From assembly GCA_037576195.1 (NCBI GenBank), contig CM075103.1, positions 682,001 to 746,000 of the forward strand: a stretch of DNA of 64,000 bases. The letters are read 5' to 3'. This stretch comes from Phytoseiulus persimilis. Taxonomy: Eukaryota > Arthropoda > Arachnida > Mesostigmata > Phytoseiidae. The notes below the pieces were generated by a model. That model was given only the letters and a program-made list of their open reading frames with translations. It had not been told where the DNA came from and made no database searches. This document shows, piece by piece, positions 33,955-45,700 of the stretch; the first letter of the stretch is position 1, and every line of letters begins with the position of its first letter. The position numbers were made by a program, and so were the translations under genes.

Positions 33955-33984
33955 ACCACAGGAAGTTGGAGAACCACTGCTCTA
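33955..33984 (-). mobile_element. Possible terminus of a hAT-type DNA transposon
   Basis: On the minus strand, CAGTGGTTCTCCAACTTCC begins at about 33978, directly after ttctagag. CAGNGGTTCTCAA is the typical end of many hAT/Charlie elements. I did not find the partner end or a matching 8-bp duplication, so this is only a suggestive sequence end. Confidence 0.3.
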
Positions 33985-35778
33985 GAAGCTTGGAACAGCT
34001 CTAATTGTGAGTTTAGGCGAGCAAGATGTTTCCATGTCCTACAATGGAATTTCTCATGCCCGGGACCGATGGTGAGTCCTACTGTCTATGACCATCATCA
34101 ACCACTGTCAGGTCCGCTGAGAAAGAATCCGGCTCCACCATAGCGCTGCCAGACAGGTGATATTTGTGGATTCGAATCAGTGAGGTCGTGAGCGGAGTTC
34201 TGAAACGGGGTTTCCCGTTGCCCTGGATGTGCGACAATGAAGCAGTTCGGAAATTGACCAAGATCGTCGAATTTTCATTATTGAGTCGAGCTGGACCTGT
34301 CGTTACAGGTGTGAGCGACGGAGACTTCCCTGTTGTAGGAAGATTCAGAGCCTTTTGGCCCTGCTGGTGGCAGTTCCCGCTGTGGAACGGTTCGTGACCT
34401 GATGCCATGACCACAGAAGAGGCGGCACAGCTGTATTTTCATTCGCTTAGATTCTGTCATCCACTGAGAGGACACTCCCCGACTCCAACAATCACCGAGT
34501 GGCTAGTGAAACTCTTCAAAAACATCCGCGTGGGGCTGCTCCGTACTCGGAGGCTTTCTCGAAAAGCTTCTTCGGGAACGAGGAGGGGGTCTCTCGAAGA
34601 CCAGAATCCTACCATACGATACTCAGGGATATCATTCCTATCGATATTTCGTGGAATGACCATCGTCAACTCCGAAAATCTGCGGCTCATTGGAAGACTG
34701 AGACGTTCACAGACTTGCTTCGGTATGACATACCACGATCTCCGAACTTAACGCCTCAGTTGATGCCTGATTGGCGTATTTCCTCTCGGCGGAGCTTTTT
34801 TTACTCCATTCTGATGATGTTTGATGCGATTAAGGCGGGGAACTGCGCACAGTGAGCCGCTCACAACAATTAATCGTAGTTTTTCTCGGCCTACCTCGCT
34901 GGACAGCGGCTGACGAGGGCTGCAAGGCTTTATGCACCGATGTTTTCGACCTTTCAACAAGTCTAGCGATCTCTCTGAGTGATTCCCCCACTCGCCTCAG
35001 ACACTGAATGATCCGGAGTTTTTCGGGAGTCCATGTTTTCCGTTCAGCAACGAAGTTGTACTACAACTGATGGAGGGAAATCGCCGAACTTAACAGAATG
35101 ACCTATCATCCAAGCAAACAGGGGATTGTAACGTCAGAATCGCATTGCAAACGTAGAAGGTATCCGATACCGAAGATGGTCCTGAAACTTTTGACCGGCA
35201 GGAGAACTGCTCTTTCTGTGTTCTCTTCCCGCACGTGTCTCTTCCTCCAGGATCGATCTGTTTGTTGGAATCTAGTGAAGTGGTTCCGGGGTCGATCTGA
35301 CCACTTTCTTTGGAGTCTACGGAGCTGATTCCGGGCAGAACTCTGGGTGGTTCCAGTTTCGTTGCGGCTAGCTTCCGGCAGAACACACGAACCCTCGCCG
35401 GTAGAATGTGAGCCTACATTGGAAGACTGGTTGATCGGTTCGCGTCGACATCAGGCGTTGAGACGGACAGAACCTCCTTATCTAGTCTGATCTTGATGCT
35501 CCGTCGCCGATTCTATGGGCTCAGGAGTTGGATGGTATGAAAGGTTTGAGTGTTCGCCTCGATGGGCTGATCTTCCCATCACATTTATTACCACTTCAAG
35601 CTCACATTTTGGAAATAAGTCAAGCCTGGCCACAGGCGCGTCGTTTGATAGAAGACGATTCAAGAGCGAACCCCGATTTTTCGTGGATTCTTTCGATTTG
35701 AGAATAGTCGGCACTCCGCAACCGGCGCCAATGAACCTAATTGAGGATGGGAATTCCGCTCCTCGAGTCAATTTGATC
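33985..35778. other. Intergenic stretch without a supported gene
   Basis: No domain, no repeat structure and no consistent exon chain was found. All open frames are under 120 codons. Confidence 0.45.
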
Positions 35779-36726
35779 TCAGCAATAAATATCCTGGTAG
35801 CCGTTCTCGAAAAAGAGTGGTGTGGTCAGAATGAGACTTGCGTAAGCGACAACATTCACCAGCACCGAAAACTCACTGGAGAGATTCATGTAATCCGATT
35901 CGGCCATCCATCTGATCCCCAGAGCGTTCCGATGACTCATTATGGTGAAAACTTCATGGTTGGGATTGGTTTCTTGAGCCCACATCCTACGGACTTGGAT
36001 CCTCTTCTCGTACATAATCCTTCCGATGCGCTGAGCCAAGCAGACCACAGTACCGTGTGGTATAGCGACACCCGTAGCATATGAAATCACGTTGAGGTAA
36101 ACGTTACACTTGGAAAACGTGGCTGTAGATCCCAGATTTACGGTGAAAAATACTATAAAGAGCAAGAGCAAGTCATGGAGATCGTTGAGAACCATGTTTA
36201 TAGAGTCAAGCAGCTGACAACAGCTTTTGTAAGTCTCCAGATGCTGCCGGGAGTGAGAATTTCGCAAGGTGACGGTCAGGTCAGCGAACAAGAGCACCAG
36301 GATGAAGTGGATCCAAAAGAAGCGGAACACCCCTTGAGGAATCATGAACGGTAGTAGGACCAGCTCAAAGTAGGACTCCCTCGCAAGCGCGCGTTCCATC
36401 CGAAGAAGCACCACTTCCAAAAGATAGAGAATGGACACCACGCCCAGTAATAGCTCAGCTGCGGTAACTCGGCGGTGCGACATTTTGAAAAACTTCTCGA
36501 GCTCATTCTGGTTTCGTGAGACCCATATTCTTGAAAGTCCACCGAGCAAGGTTGACAGTGTATTCATGAGGAAATGCATGACGCCGCTGAAATTCCAAAA
36601 GGACGGCATCGTCATCAGATAGAACTGAAAACCAACGGCGAACGCTTCCAGTCCTGGCCATATCACCATGGCCATCGGGCGCCACTCGGGTCCACACACC
36701 ACACGGAACAGGGTGAGCGCTTTCAT
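35779..36726 (-). CDS. Gustatory-receptor-like seven-transmembrane protein, single exon, 315 residues
   Basis: An open frame runs from ATG 36726 to the stop at 35779. It has about seven hydrophobic segments: residues 27-50, 52-72, 87-108, 118-135, 136-153, 181-206 and 287-307, with a further hydrophobic stretch near 211-232. Charged loops lie between them, notably a long loop before the last segment. The length, the topology and the final segment (EFSVLVNVVAYASLILTT) fit the arthropod gustatory receptor family of ligand-gated cation channels in chemosensory neurons. The family's TYhhhhhQF signature in TM7 is not kept; the equivalent position reads AYASLILTT. At 315 residues it is shorter than the usual 370-430, so an upstream N-terminal exon may be missing. 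No partner receptor gene can be supported nearby. Confidence 0.62.
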   Translation of the reverse strand: MKALTLFRVVCGPEWRPMAMVIWPGLEAFAVGFQFYLMTMPSFWNFSGVMHFLMNTLSTLLGGLSRIWVSRNQNELEKFFKMSHRRVTAAELLLGVVSILYLLEVVLLRMERALARESYFELVLLPFMIPQGVFRFFWIHFILVLLFADLTVTLRNSHSRQHLETYKSCCQLLDSINMVLNDLHDLLLLFIVFFTVNLGSTATFSKCNVYLNVISYATGVAIPHGTVVCLAQRIGRIMYEKRIQVRRMWAQETNPNHEVFTIMSHRNALGIRWMAESDYMNLSSEFSVLVNVVAYASLILTTPLFFENGYQDIYC

Positions 36727-39700
36727 GAAAACAGAATGACTTCACCGCTAACTATTCGGAACCTTCCGGATCTTGCGGTACCGTTTGACGACTGCGCGTT
36801 TTGCGGAGGAATGAACTCGCTGCAAGCATTCCCTGCCGTGACTATCCGTGTACTCAACGTTTCCTCCGTTCCGTCATAGGGTTGTTGCTTGTCATGTTTG
36901 GAAAATTAGATCGGTCATCTGAAAGTCGATATCTGTGCCAGCGATGCAGACTGTGTCTTGATTGAGTGGTGCGTCGAGACAAAACACCAGATCACGCCGC
37001 ATATGTATCTCAATCACCACTCCAGGATCCTGTTCCAATCAGTTGCGACGCCAGCGTGACAGCCTGGATCCGATCCGTGGGCCGTCCCGAGCGCCGAAAC
37101 ACTGTTTTCGGTAATGATTCGCGTCAAGCCTCTTTCTTCCCGGGAGGAGAATATCCTCAATCAGTGAAGTTGTGCTCTAGTGTATAGGGACACAAAGAGA
37201 GCGGGCTCGTTGAGATTTTTTTCTTTCATAATGAATGAATTTCGAAAGACGTCCGGCGATATGGTCGCTCTAGGAGCGAAGGATCGATGGGCAACGAGTT
37301 GCCATGTTTGCCATCGACTCACACAAGCTCAGCGAAATCAATCATTGGAATACCCTCGTTTCGAACGAGAATCAAGAAAGTTTTCGGAAGCATCGTCTAA
37401 AACCACCAACGGCGCGACCGCTCATGAGTTAGTTCTCAACCAGTACGCGAATTCAGGTCGATAACGTCAGTGGCTGACTCTCATTCGCCGCTTCTTCGAG
37501 AAATGGTTCTGAGGCTATCAGGGTACAGCCAATAATGACATCTCGCGAGACGTCGCTCCGAACAGAGCTTCTTCGAGAGTGGACTCGGGCACGAATGCGA
37601 AGAATGCGATCGCCCGGTGTTTGAGAGCGTTGAAATCAGATTTTCGAGCCGATTGTTTTCCCGAAGAGAACTCTCGTTGTCATACATCGCATACTGAATC
37701 CCAAGCTCTCGCTTTCGTACTCAACCGAGAAGGGACTACGAATCGAAGGCAGATGCCAGCATGGGACGCTCTCCTCGGATCACTTGAGTCACAGTTGAGA
37801 GAACATATATGTATAGTCGGGACAAATGCCCTCTAATGCATAAGAGGGCGTTTTCGAGAGCATAAGGCGCGGGCAAACCTCGGTTTCTCTATCGGTTGTG
37901 GCTGGTTCCGCTCCGTCTCTCTCTTACGTGCATTGAACGTTTCTGCTTCCGTCTCAAGTTTTTCGAGGTTCGGGAGAAGAATCTTTGAACACGCTACAGG
38001 TTCCGAGAAGCTAGCGATGAGGGAGAGATTTACGGGAGAGAAGGCGTACGTCGCCTCTGAATCACAGCCACTCCGCGGAACAAAACGGCACTTCGACCGC
38101 TGAGGACGAGCTTTTAGTGGAGCTTCTCGACCGAAGTCAGGCGAACCGGAACTCTTGCAATCTCTGGAGCATGACGAGGAATGCTGAGATTTAATAACTG
38201 TACAGTATGCCGTTTTATGAGCTGAACGAGCATGTACGTCACACGAGTCATCGCGAAGTTTCAAGCGCGCAACAAGACTTCATCACGATGGGACAAAGTC
38301 CAATTTGAACCAACGCGGCGGAAATTTCCACGCGAACAGATCTGCCCTATTCGGCCCGAGCGTGACCGTGGAGCGTCCGCAACATTCGCGGGATAGCTGT
38401 TCGTTCCTCCCACATTGAGTTCAGCTTTCCTTGCTGGCTTGTGGGCGCAGAAAGAAGTGAGGATTCGCTGTTCCATCAGAATCAAGAGCGGACTGTCTAC
38501 ATTGCAATGAGCGGTCGGCATCGCTATATCGAGCGCGCGATCAGAGCGTGACCGGTGGTTTCGATCCCGCAATCTCGAGTGAGCTGTTCGCTAACCGTTG
38601 GAAGTTGGATCGGCTCGAGAGCCGGCAAGCTGAGCTCTTGCTCTGAACCACCATTGCATGGAAGAGTATTCCGCAAATTGATGCTCTTTCGGGCACTTTC
38701 AAAGGGACATTCGTGCTCATGGACACCTGTCGCGGGAGCTTCCCAGAGGAACTGAACGATGTTTGAGTGGAACACGGCATCACACACTTTGTCAGAAAAA
38801 TCTCCTGCTTCCCTCCATCGTTATCGACCAGACCCGGAAGGGGACCGCGAAGCGAGTTGAGATTACTGCATTCAACGCCTCATGACTCCATGACAATTGC
38901 TCCACGAGTCTCGCAGAAGATATGCGGAATCGTTTTCCCTACAAACTAATTCTCAGAGCCCGACTGAATTCGAATAGTCTTTGTTGTGCTCAGTCTTCAG
39001 ATCAACTGTTTGTTTGAGACACTCAATCGTGTATTGGGAACGTTTGTGACCCGAGTCAACGAGTACATACCTATCTGGTCTCGGGATAGCGCAAGGTCTG
39101 TGGTCGCTATGAATGGTGCAGAGAAAAACCATTCTAGCTAATAAACTCTGGAGCATGATCCATCACTAGGATGTACTAAAGTGCTCATAACCACTGCGAT
39201 CGTTTTCCTCGTTGCGGGTCGATCTCACTTGGTTATCACGAATCGGGACTCAGGCTGGTGAGCCGCGGGTACCGGTTTCACCCGCGGTTTTCTGATTGCG
39301 GCCATGAGACCGCGGTCCTCGAAATTGGTCCGGTAATTGGAAAGCCTAGTCTCGACCGACGAATGACACCGCTCCTGGGATACTCTTACGCCTGCAGTGC
39401 AGATAGAGTTTCTGTGCTCTTACACTCGGCCCTGGAGTCCACAATGTGCTCTATTTTCTTCTGCCATGGCACGTATTTGAGGAAGACGTGATCGGTACTT
39501 CATCCACAAATACACATGCCGGCTGCAATGTGAGCTGTTCTCTCGAGACGTGTGTGTATCTCCGCGCCTCGAAGATAAATCCTCATGGAAGCCTCCTGCA
39601 CGACAGCAGAGCTTTCTGAAGCCTCCATCTGCTAGGTCTTTAAACGTTTCGTGCAGAGCAGTTCAACGACGCCAAAGCAGCCAGAGATGGCTATCGTTTT

Positions 39701-42700
39701 CAATTTCGAGCTGGATTTTTTCCGACATGAGAAAGGGAAGCTGCACGCTTGCCCGTCAAGAGGACTTCTTCGAAACCCATGCATTGAATCGAGTTTGATA
39801 TTCAAAGGTTCCTGACACTACACCCCCCACATGCGCCCCGGTGCTCTCGGAACTCTATCAGATTTTTACATCGAGGTTATCGTGGAGCTTTCTGATGTTC
39901 GATGTTCTAACCTCCAATTCGATGCTGATGTCGGATATTCGTAGCTTGAGGTCGGGAAATGAAGCGGTGGCGGGCTATTCTATCTGCTCTTCGGGCACGC
40001 TCTGTCCCGGATGAAGTTGAAGACGAATCCGGAGTTATTTATCCTGGAGTTTCAGGGAGTCAATCATTTGCCTCCTCAAACTCCCCTGGAAACCAACGGA
40101 TATTGGGAGTCGGGAATCGGACGCTCCGCCCGCCCCAAACTCGTGGTGAGAAGTTCCAGAAATGAGATGGTTGACTATGAATATAGGGCGGGCGAATGTT
40201 CCTCTTCCAGATGGTTCTCATCGGGGAGTGGCGAATACAGGCTCGATTCCACGATCCATGATGAATTGGGACTCGATAGCTTTCGAAGGCAACGACAGAC
40301 ATGATTCCCTCTGCAGTTCGTGATTGGGATGCGGTTTCCCCCGACGCACTGAAAATCGTGACAGTACGGACCAGCGTCGTCTTGAATCTCTCCATCAGCT
40401 TCCATCCGGTCGAACGGTTCCGAGAACGGTCGTGAAATAGTTTCTCCGCCTGGTTTCCTCCCCCGATCTGAGTCGCGATCAGCAACAAGGCAACGAAAAT
40501 AGTGCCACCAGCCCACTCTTCTTTCCATCCAAATAGATGTCTGACAAGGTGATGGCGCTTGACTCGCGAATATCGATCAGCTCATGACTCTATTCTCGTA
40601 CACACATTCGGCTCAAAAACACCAGGACTTCAATGGGATGAACTACGTCTACGTAGTTGTTCCATCAGGAGAGTATCGCGGAGAATAATCTTACAAAGTG
40701 GGCGACGTCATGGAAATGTGTAAAACTCCCTCCGTATCCAGTTTGATGGAAATAGCTCTACGATTTTTTTTCGCCACCTGGAACAATTTCATAGAGTGTA
40801 CTGTCAGCCTTGTAGGGAAGAATCGAAACTCTGACTGTAGCCCGAACTTCTCCTATTCAGCGAATCCGCATTCATCCAATTTCTTCGTCTCATCTCCCTT
40901 GCAGAGCACTAAGTACAGGGTGAAAAATATTGTGCAGTATGCCAAGGGGCAGATCGTCCGCGCCAAAAGTCACGTATTCCTTTGCGATTTCAGCAAGAAA
41001 TCGAACTCGACTAAAGCTCCATTCGCAGAGACGGCACAGCGGACCCGGAGCGAGAATAAACGATTCTCATTGGAGCAAGGAGGGCAATTTTTCCCGTGGC
41101 TGTGTCCCACAGCTTTTGACACGCGAAATTTTCAGAAAACTCATCGCCCTGATTAATGGGCTGGTATTCCTAACCCGAATCGAATTAGGTGAGCTTTTAC
41201 TCTGCTCTTCCTGTTCACTAAGTCATTCGCCTCGGTTACAATGGAGATTGTTCGGCTCCTCCGCTATTAGGACTTCTGTCATGTTAGATTTTGTTTCCTG
41301 AGAACCCACATACATATATACGGAACTTTTGGCATGACCACGACTCCAATGTGATTCTTATTCCAGATCAGCAATCGTAATCAGGGAAATAATTCGCCCT
41401 GTAGTTTTTGAAGAGGTGTGCATGACTGCATTTCACGATTTCTTCGTGAATCCAATGTCCCAGCGCCGGCGCAAAGTTGTGTAAATTCGATGTCGATACT
41501 TCTACGTCTCCAAGGCTAAATAGTCTACGCGTCGAATACCGCTCCGCTGGGACAGAACTGCCAATCAGGCAAGTAACTTCTCAGGTTGAGGTTTTATGAG
41601 CCATGGGAAAGCCGTCGCGCGTATCTGACTTCCCATTACAACGGAGGGATTCCAGTCATAAGAATCGTCCAGCCCGCTTGAGTTCGCCCGACGAACACAC
41701 GAAATACTTATGCGAGCGTCCCTGCTCGTTTCTACGCCTGAAAGTAGAACATCGGGATGTCATACCCAACCAGGGAATAGAGAAGAAAACTATATTTAGA
41801 CGTATCTGTACAATCGGGGAAGATACGCGTTTTATTGTTCCTAGTAAATGAGGAACCACGTGGGAGAACGATCCATGGAAGACATGTATTGCGCACAGCT
41901 CTATCAAGGAACCCTCAACGTAGCGCCCTATCGAGAGGACGAGATAACGAGGATTTTATTTTGCGTTTTCTCAGACTCGAACGGAGCTTTCGTTCGTTGG
42001 CCAGTCCACCCATCGCCATCATCCGTTCAAACTGAGCCAACGTAGCAACAGGTCCATTACAGTCACTATTTTACTCGACCTTATAGGGATGTTGTCGCCT
42101 CTCCATCAATATCCACCGATCCAAAGAGTCTTCTCTTTCACCACTTAATTTTTAACTCTTCCAACGATACTTTCCGTTGGCTGCCAGCCCTGTAGGTGTT
42201 CGGGAGGTTCCTCGACTCTCCTGACAGAGATAGCCTGTTCACAATCCAATCGATGTGAGGTACTGCATCGGCTCGGCTCTTGACGCGGCCACTTCAAGTG
42301 CAATGAGATGATCTCATTGGCTCCTATGGGTCATCGTCCGGGGAACGTGGCTCCCTCCCGCACTCAGGCTCCATCTTAGCTTGAAGAAGAGACAATTGTT
42401 GAATCACCACAAAGCTGCCGATTCCAACAAAACCGGTTCACCGATGGTGCTGACGTGCAGTAGGAAGTATCCGATGTTCCGGTTGCGGCATGGGGGCACG
42501 GAACGCTGAGCGCTTGTTCTCTAGCAGTATGGTCATCCTCCGATGTTGCGATTCTAACTCCTCATGCATTCAGTGTGCTCGGAGAGATCCGCAGGGTCAA
42601 CTCCGACGTCGGTATGGGGCTTGGAAAAAGGCATGTCGTGATGGAGCGTGTGTCGCATCGAATTTGAACCCGCGTTCGTACAATTTAAACGCTTCTCCGA

Positions 42701-45700
42701 TACAGTACGCCTCGCGATCTACAGGCTTCCTGTTTCGAGAATATCGATAGAATATACGAGCTTTGACGGAGCTCCAGATCCGTTATCACAGGAGCTTGGA
42801 CGCTTACGTTTTTTTTTCGAGTTTATCTAACTGCAAGGAATTGACCTAGGTGGTTGAGAGAATAATTTCGAAAGATTACGGGTCTAGTAATCTTCGATTC
42901 CGTCCCTCGCGGAGTCCCCACCGCGGGTCATCTTTCGATGGACAGTTCCTCCGAACCTGACAAAAATTCAGCTACGCGTTCGGCTGAGCGCCCGATGCTC
43001 GTTTCGGCGAACTTTTTCGGACTTCGTTCCGTTCCGTGGCTGTCGACGGAGCTCACGAGCAGACCTCAACTCATGCTCAGTCGGGGAGCGGGTGCAAAAT
43101 AGTTCTAGCCGGTTTGTCTCCGACGATTCCGTAGCATCTCATATCAGGGTGGTCGTTCCTAAACTGAGCGATCACTCATTTGCGGGCTTTTTTTCGAATT
43201 GCGGCGAACCGACGACTCGGAGATTGATTGGTCGCGCATCTATAATACCTGGGAGGCGAACCGTTTGAGTCAATGAAACGTTGCATAACTTGGACGCGGT
43301 AATTCGTTGCCAGTTCGGCGCATGGTGAATAACCCGGAATTAGATGAATATTGGAAAAACGAAACAAACTGCTAACGCGAGTCTCATACGGACGCGGGAA
43401 TTCGGTCCGTCGTCTACTGAAGTTCGAAACTTGGACATTGGACATGCTCGCAAGTATTCGATTCGAGAAATCGATATCACATCATCCGTCTCTTCGCTGT
43501 GGGACAGTTCTATTCAGCTGTCAATCATTTCCACTGGGACTAGAAGATTCCGTATCATCCCATTCTGTTTCCAACTGATTGTGGCCAACCGATGACTCGG
43601 AGATTGATTGAACGCGCATTCTACCGTGGAGGATTGCTGCAGAACGGTGGTCGTCAGAGGACGGGCAATTTTCAATGGATGAACACGTTCCGCTGGGTTG
43701 AAGATTGGACAGGTGTGCACGACGAGACGACGACTGAAATATTCATGATATTTTCCGTTATTTCTCCCTCGAAGAAAAATAAGAGGCGGGTACATTCTCC
43801 ACCGAATTCTCAGCGCTCGATGAAGGTGCCAATTTTTGAGGATGAATCGCCCGCATGTTCAGTTAGTCCAACTCATTCATTTTGCATTCCCCCGTGCGAT
43901 AGTCGTATTCACAAAGACGATTTGATGGGATTTTTGTAGTAAATGTCGGGTATTCTCGGCCAAAATTTTCTGCAAAACTGAGGGCATACACTCCCTCTTC
44001 GTGGCCGTGGCAAGAACGCGTTCGAGTCTCCCAGAACTCGAATTGTTCCTTATTGTCTCTCAGAAGGATCTCTTTGAAAGCGGGGATGATGTTCCGCCTC
44101 AATTCGGAACTCGCCATGATAACTCGATGGTAATCCACATCATAATGTCGGCAATGAATCGAATCACTCCCCCATCAACGCAAGGGTCGATGATGAGCGG
44201 GATTGTTATTTTTGCTTCAAGAGAGGTGCTCAAGGAATCCGTCACCGCACTGAAGCTTTTCTGCTCCCCGAATCGAGCGGAATGTTTTTTCTAGCTGAAA
44301 ATAGATAGCCTGTGATGAGCGGTAAAAGGGCTCTGCTCCAGAAGCGATGCTCTTTTAATCGCTAAGACGAGGCGTTATTATTCAAGCTGGAACGTGATAC
44401 GAGCAGAAAGGAGCGGTGGTTCCCGCTTCTTCTCAGTACCAACTTCCTGAAGTTTCCGGTCATCCTGGAATGATGGGAGACCGCACCTCGATTTGAGATT
44501 GTGAGGTCATTGCTGGATCGTCAGCGAATATCGGAGGATGATTCGCGGAATGAAAACCGCGTCCATAGGCGTGACAAGGTGAGTTACATGACGAAATTGC
44601 CAGGCCCTCTGGAGAATCCCCTGAATAGCCGCATAGTATCGAAAAGGAACTGAGTGACTGCTGGAGAGTCGGAATTTGCGCTGTCATTTGGGCTTCAGTC
44701 ATGGAGAATGCAATGCTCGGCAACACTTGGACGAAACGATGGAGAGATTGAAAACACCAGATCGGTTGATACCGGAATCGGTGACAGCCGGGAATCTCGA
44801 GAACCCAAAACACCAAAAGGAGCCCGCAGCTCTCCGAGGCAGGCAAGGTGAGATCGGCCACGGTCCGGACTTTGAGCCGGCAATGTGCACTGGGCGGTTC
44901 CATTCTTCGAAGCCGACGAAGGTAGGGCATTGCCCGCGTGATTCAGCAGGCTCCTTGGTAGAAAACTGCACTGATACAGGGCTACAGTAGACGAGAGGGC
45001 TACAGTAGGACGAGAGTTCAGAGATGAAAAGCAACGAACAAAAAAGTGCGACAGAGACAACGCGGAGATCGCGTGCATTCCCGTGTTAATAGAGGATTTC
45101 GAGAAGCGTGAGCCGCACATGGGAAGCAAGCCGGAAGCCCGAGGTATCAGGGAACAGGACCCCGACAATTTGCACCAAATACAGTTGGTTTCTGCGCCCA
45201 GAGGTTTTTATGGAAACTGTCGAAAGATCTCTACCAACTCTATTTCTCATTGTTGAAGGTCACGGATTGTGATCCAGTAGGCGTGGAGTCACAGTCATCC
45301 CTGCAAAAATGGCTCCGTGCGGCTACCGAAGAGTACATTTTGTAACACTATAAAGCTCCAAGGCTCCTCCGGTTGACGGCAGAGATGGATTCTAAACAAG
45401 AACTTGATCTCGCTCGGCTTCTCAGAATCCAGTCAAGCTGGCCCGGAGTTCCTCTGAAGTTCTCAATAGAATCGACCATTGCGATGGATTCTCGATCCTG
45501 ACGGATGCTCATCAGGATTGGCCATCGGCTCCTTGTGCAGGGTGTGTACTTTGAGCTGCAGCGTTTTGGTGGCCTCAGTGCTCTGAGAAGTTTATCGTCC
45601 GAACTTCATCGGATCGGACCGAATCGATTCACGGTCCCTGAAAGAACTTCCCAGGAAATCACAAATCCCAACCAACCCGCCAACTGATTTAAAAAATAAA

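Noticed and set aside
33266..33985. 239-codon plus-strand open frame as a gene
   Set aside because: It begins inside the right end of a MITE, has no domain or signal peptide, overlaps other open frames and ends at a hAT-like terminus.
40700..41300. Second gustatory receptor or its pseudogene on the minus strand
   Set aside because: A few hydrophobic phrases resemble receptor segments, but frames change often and no alignment with the receptor at 35.8-36.7 kb could be made.
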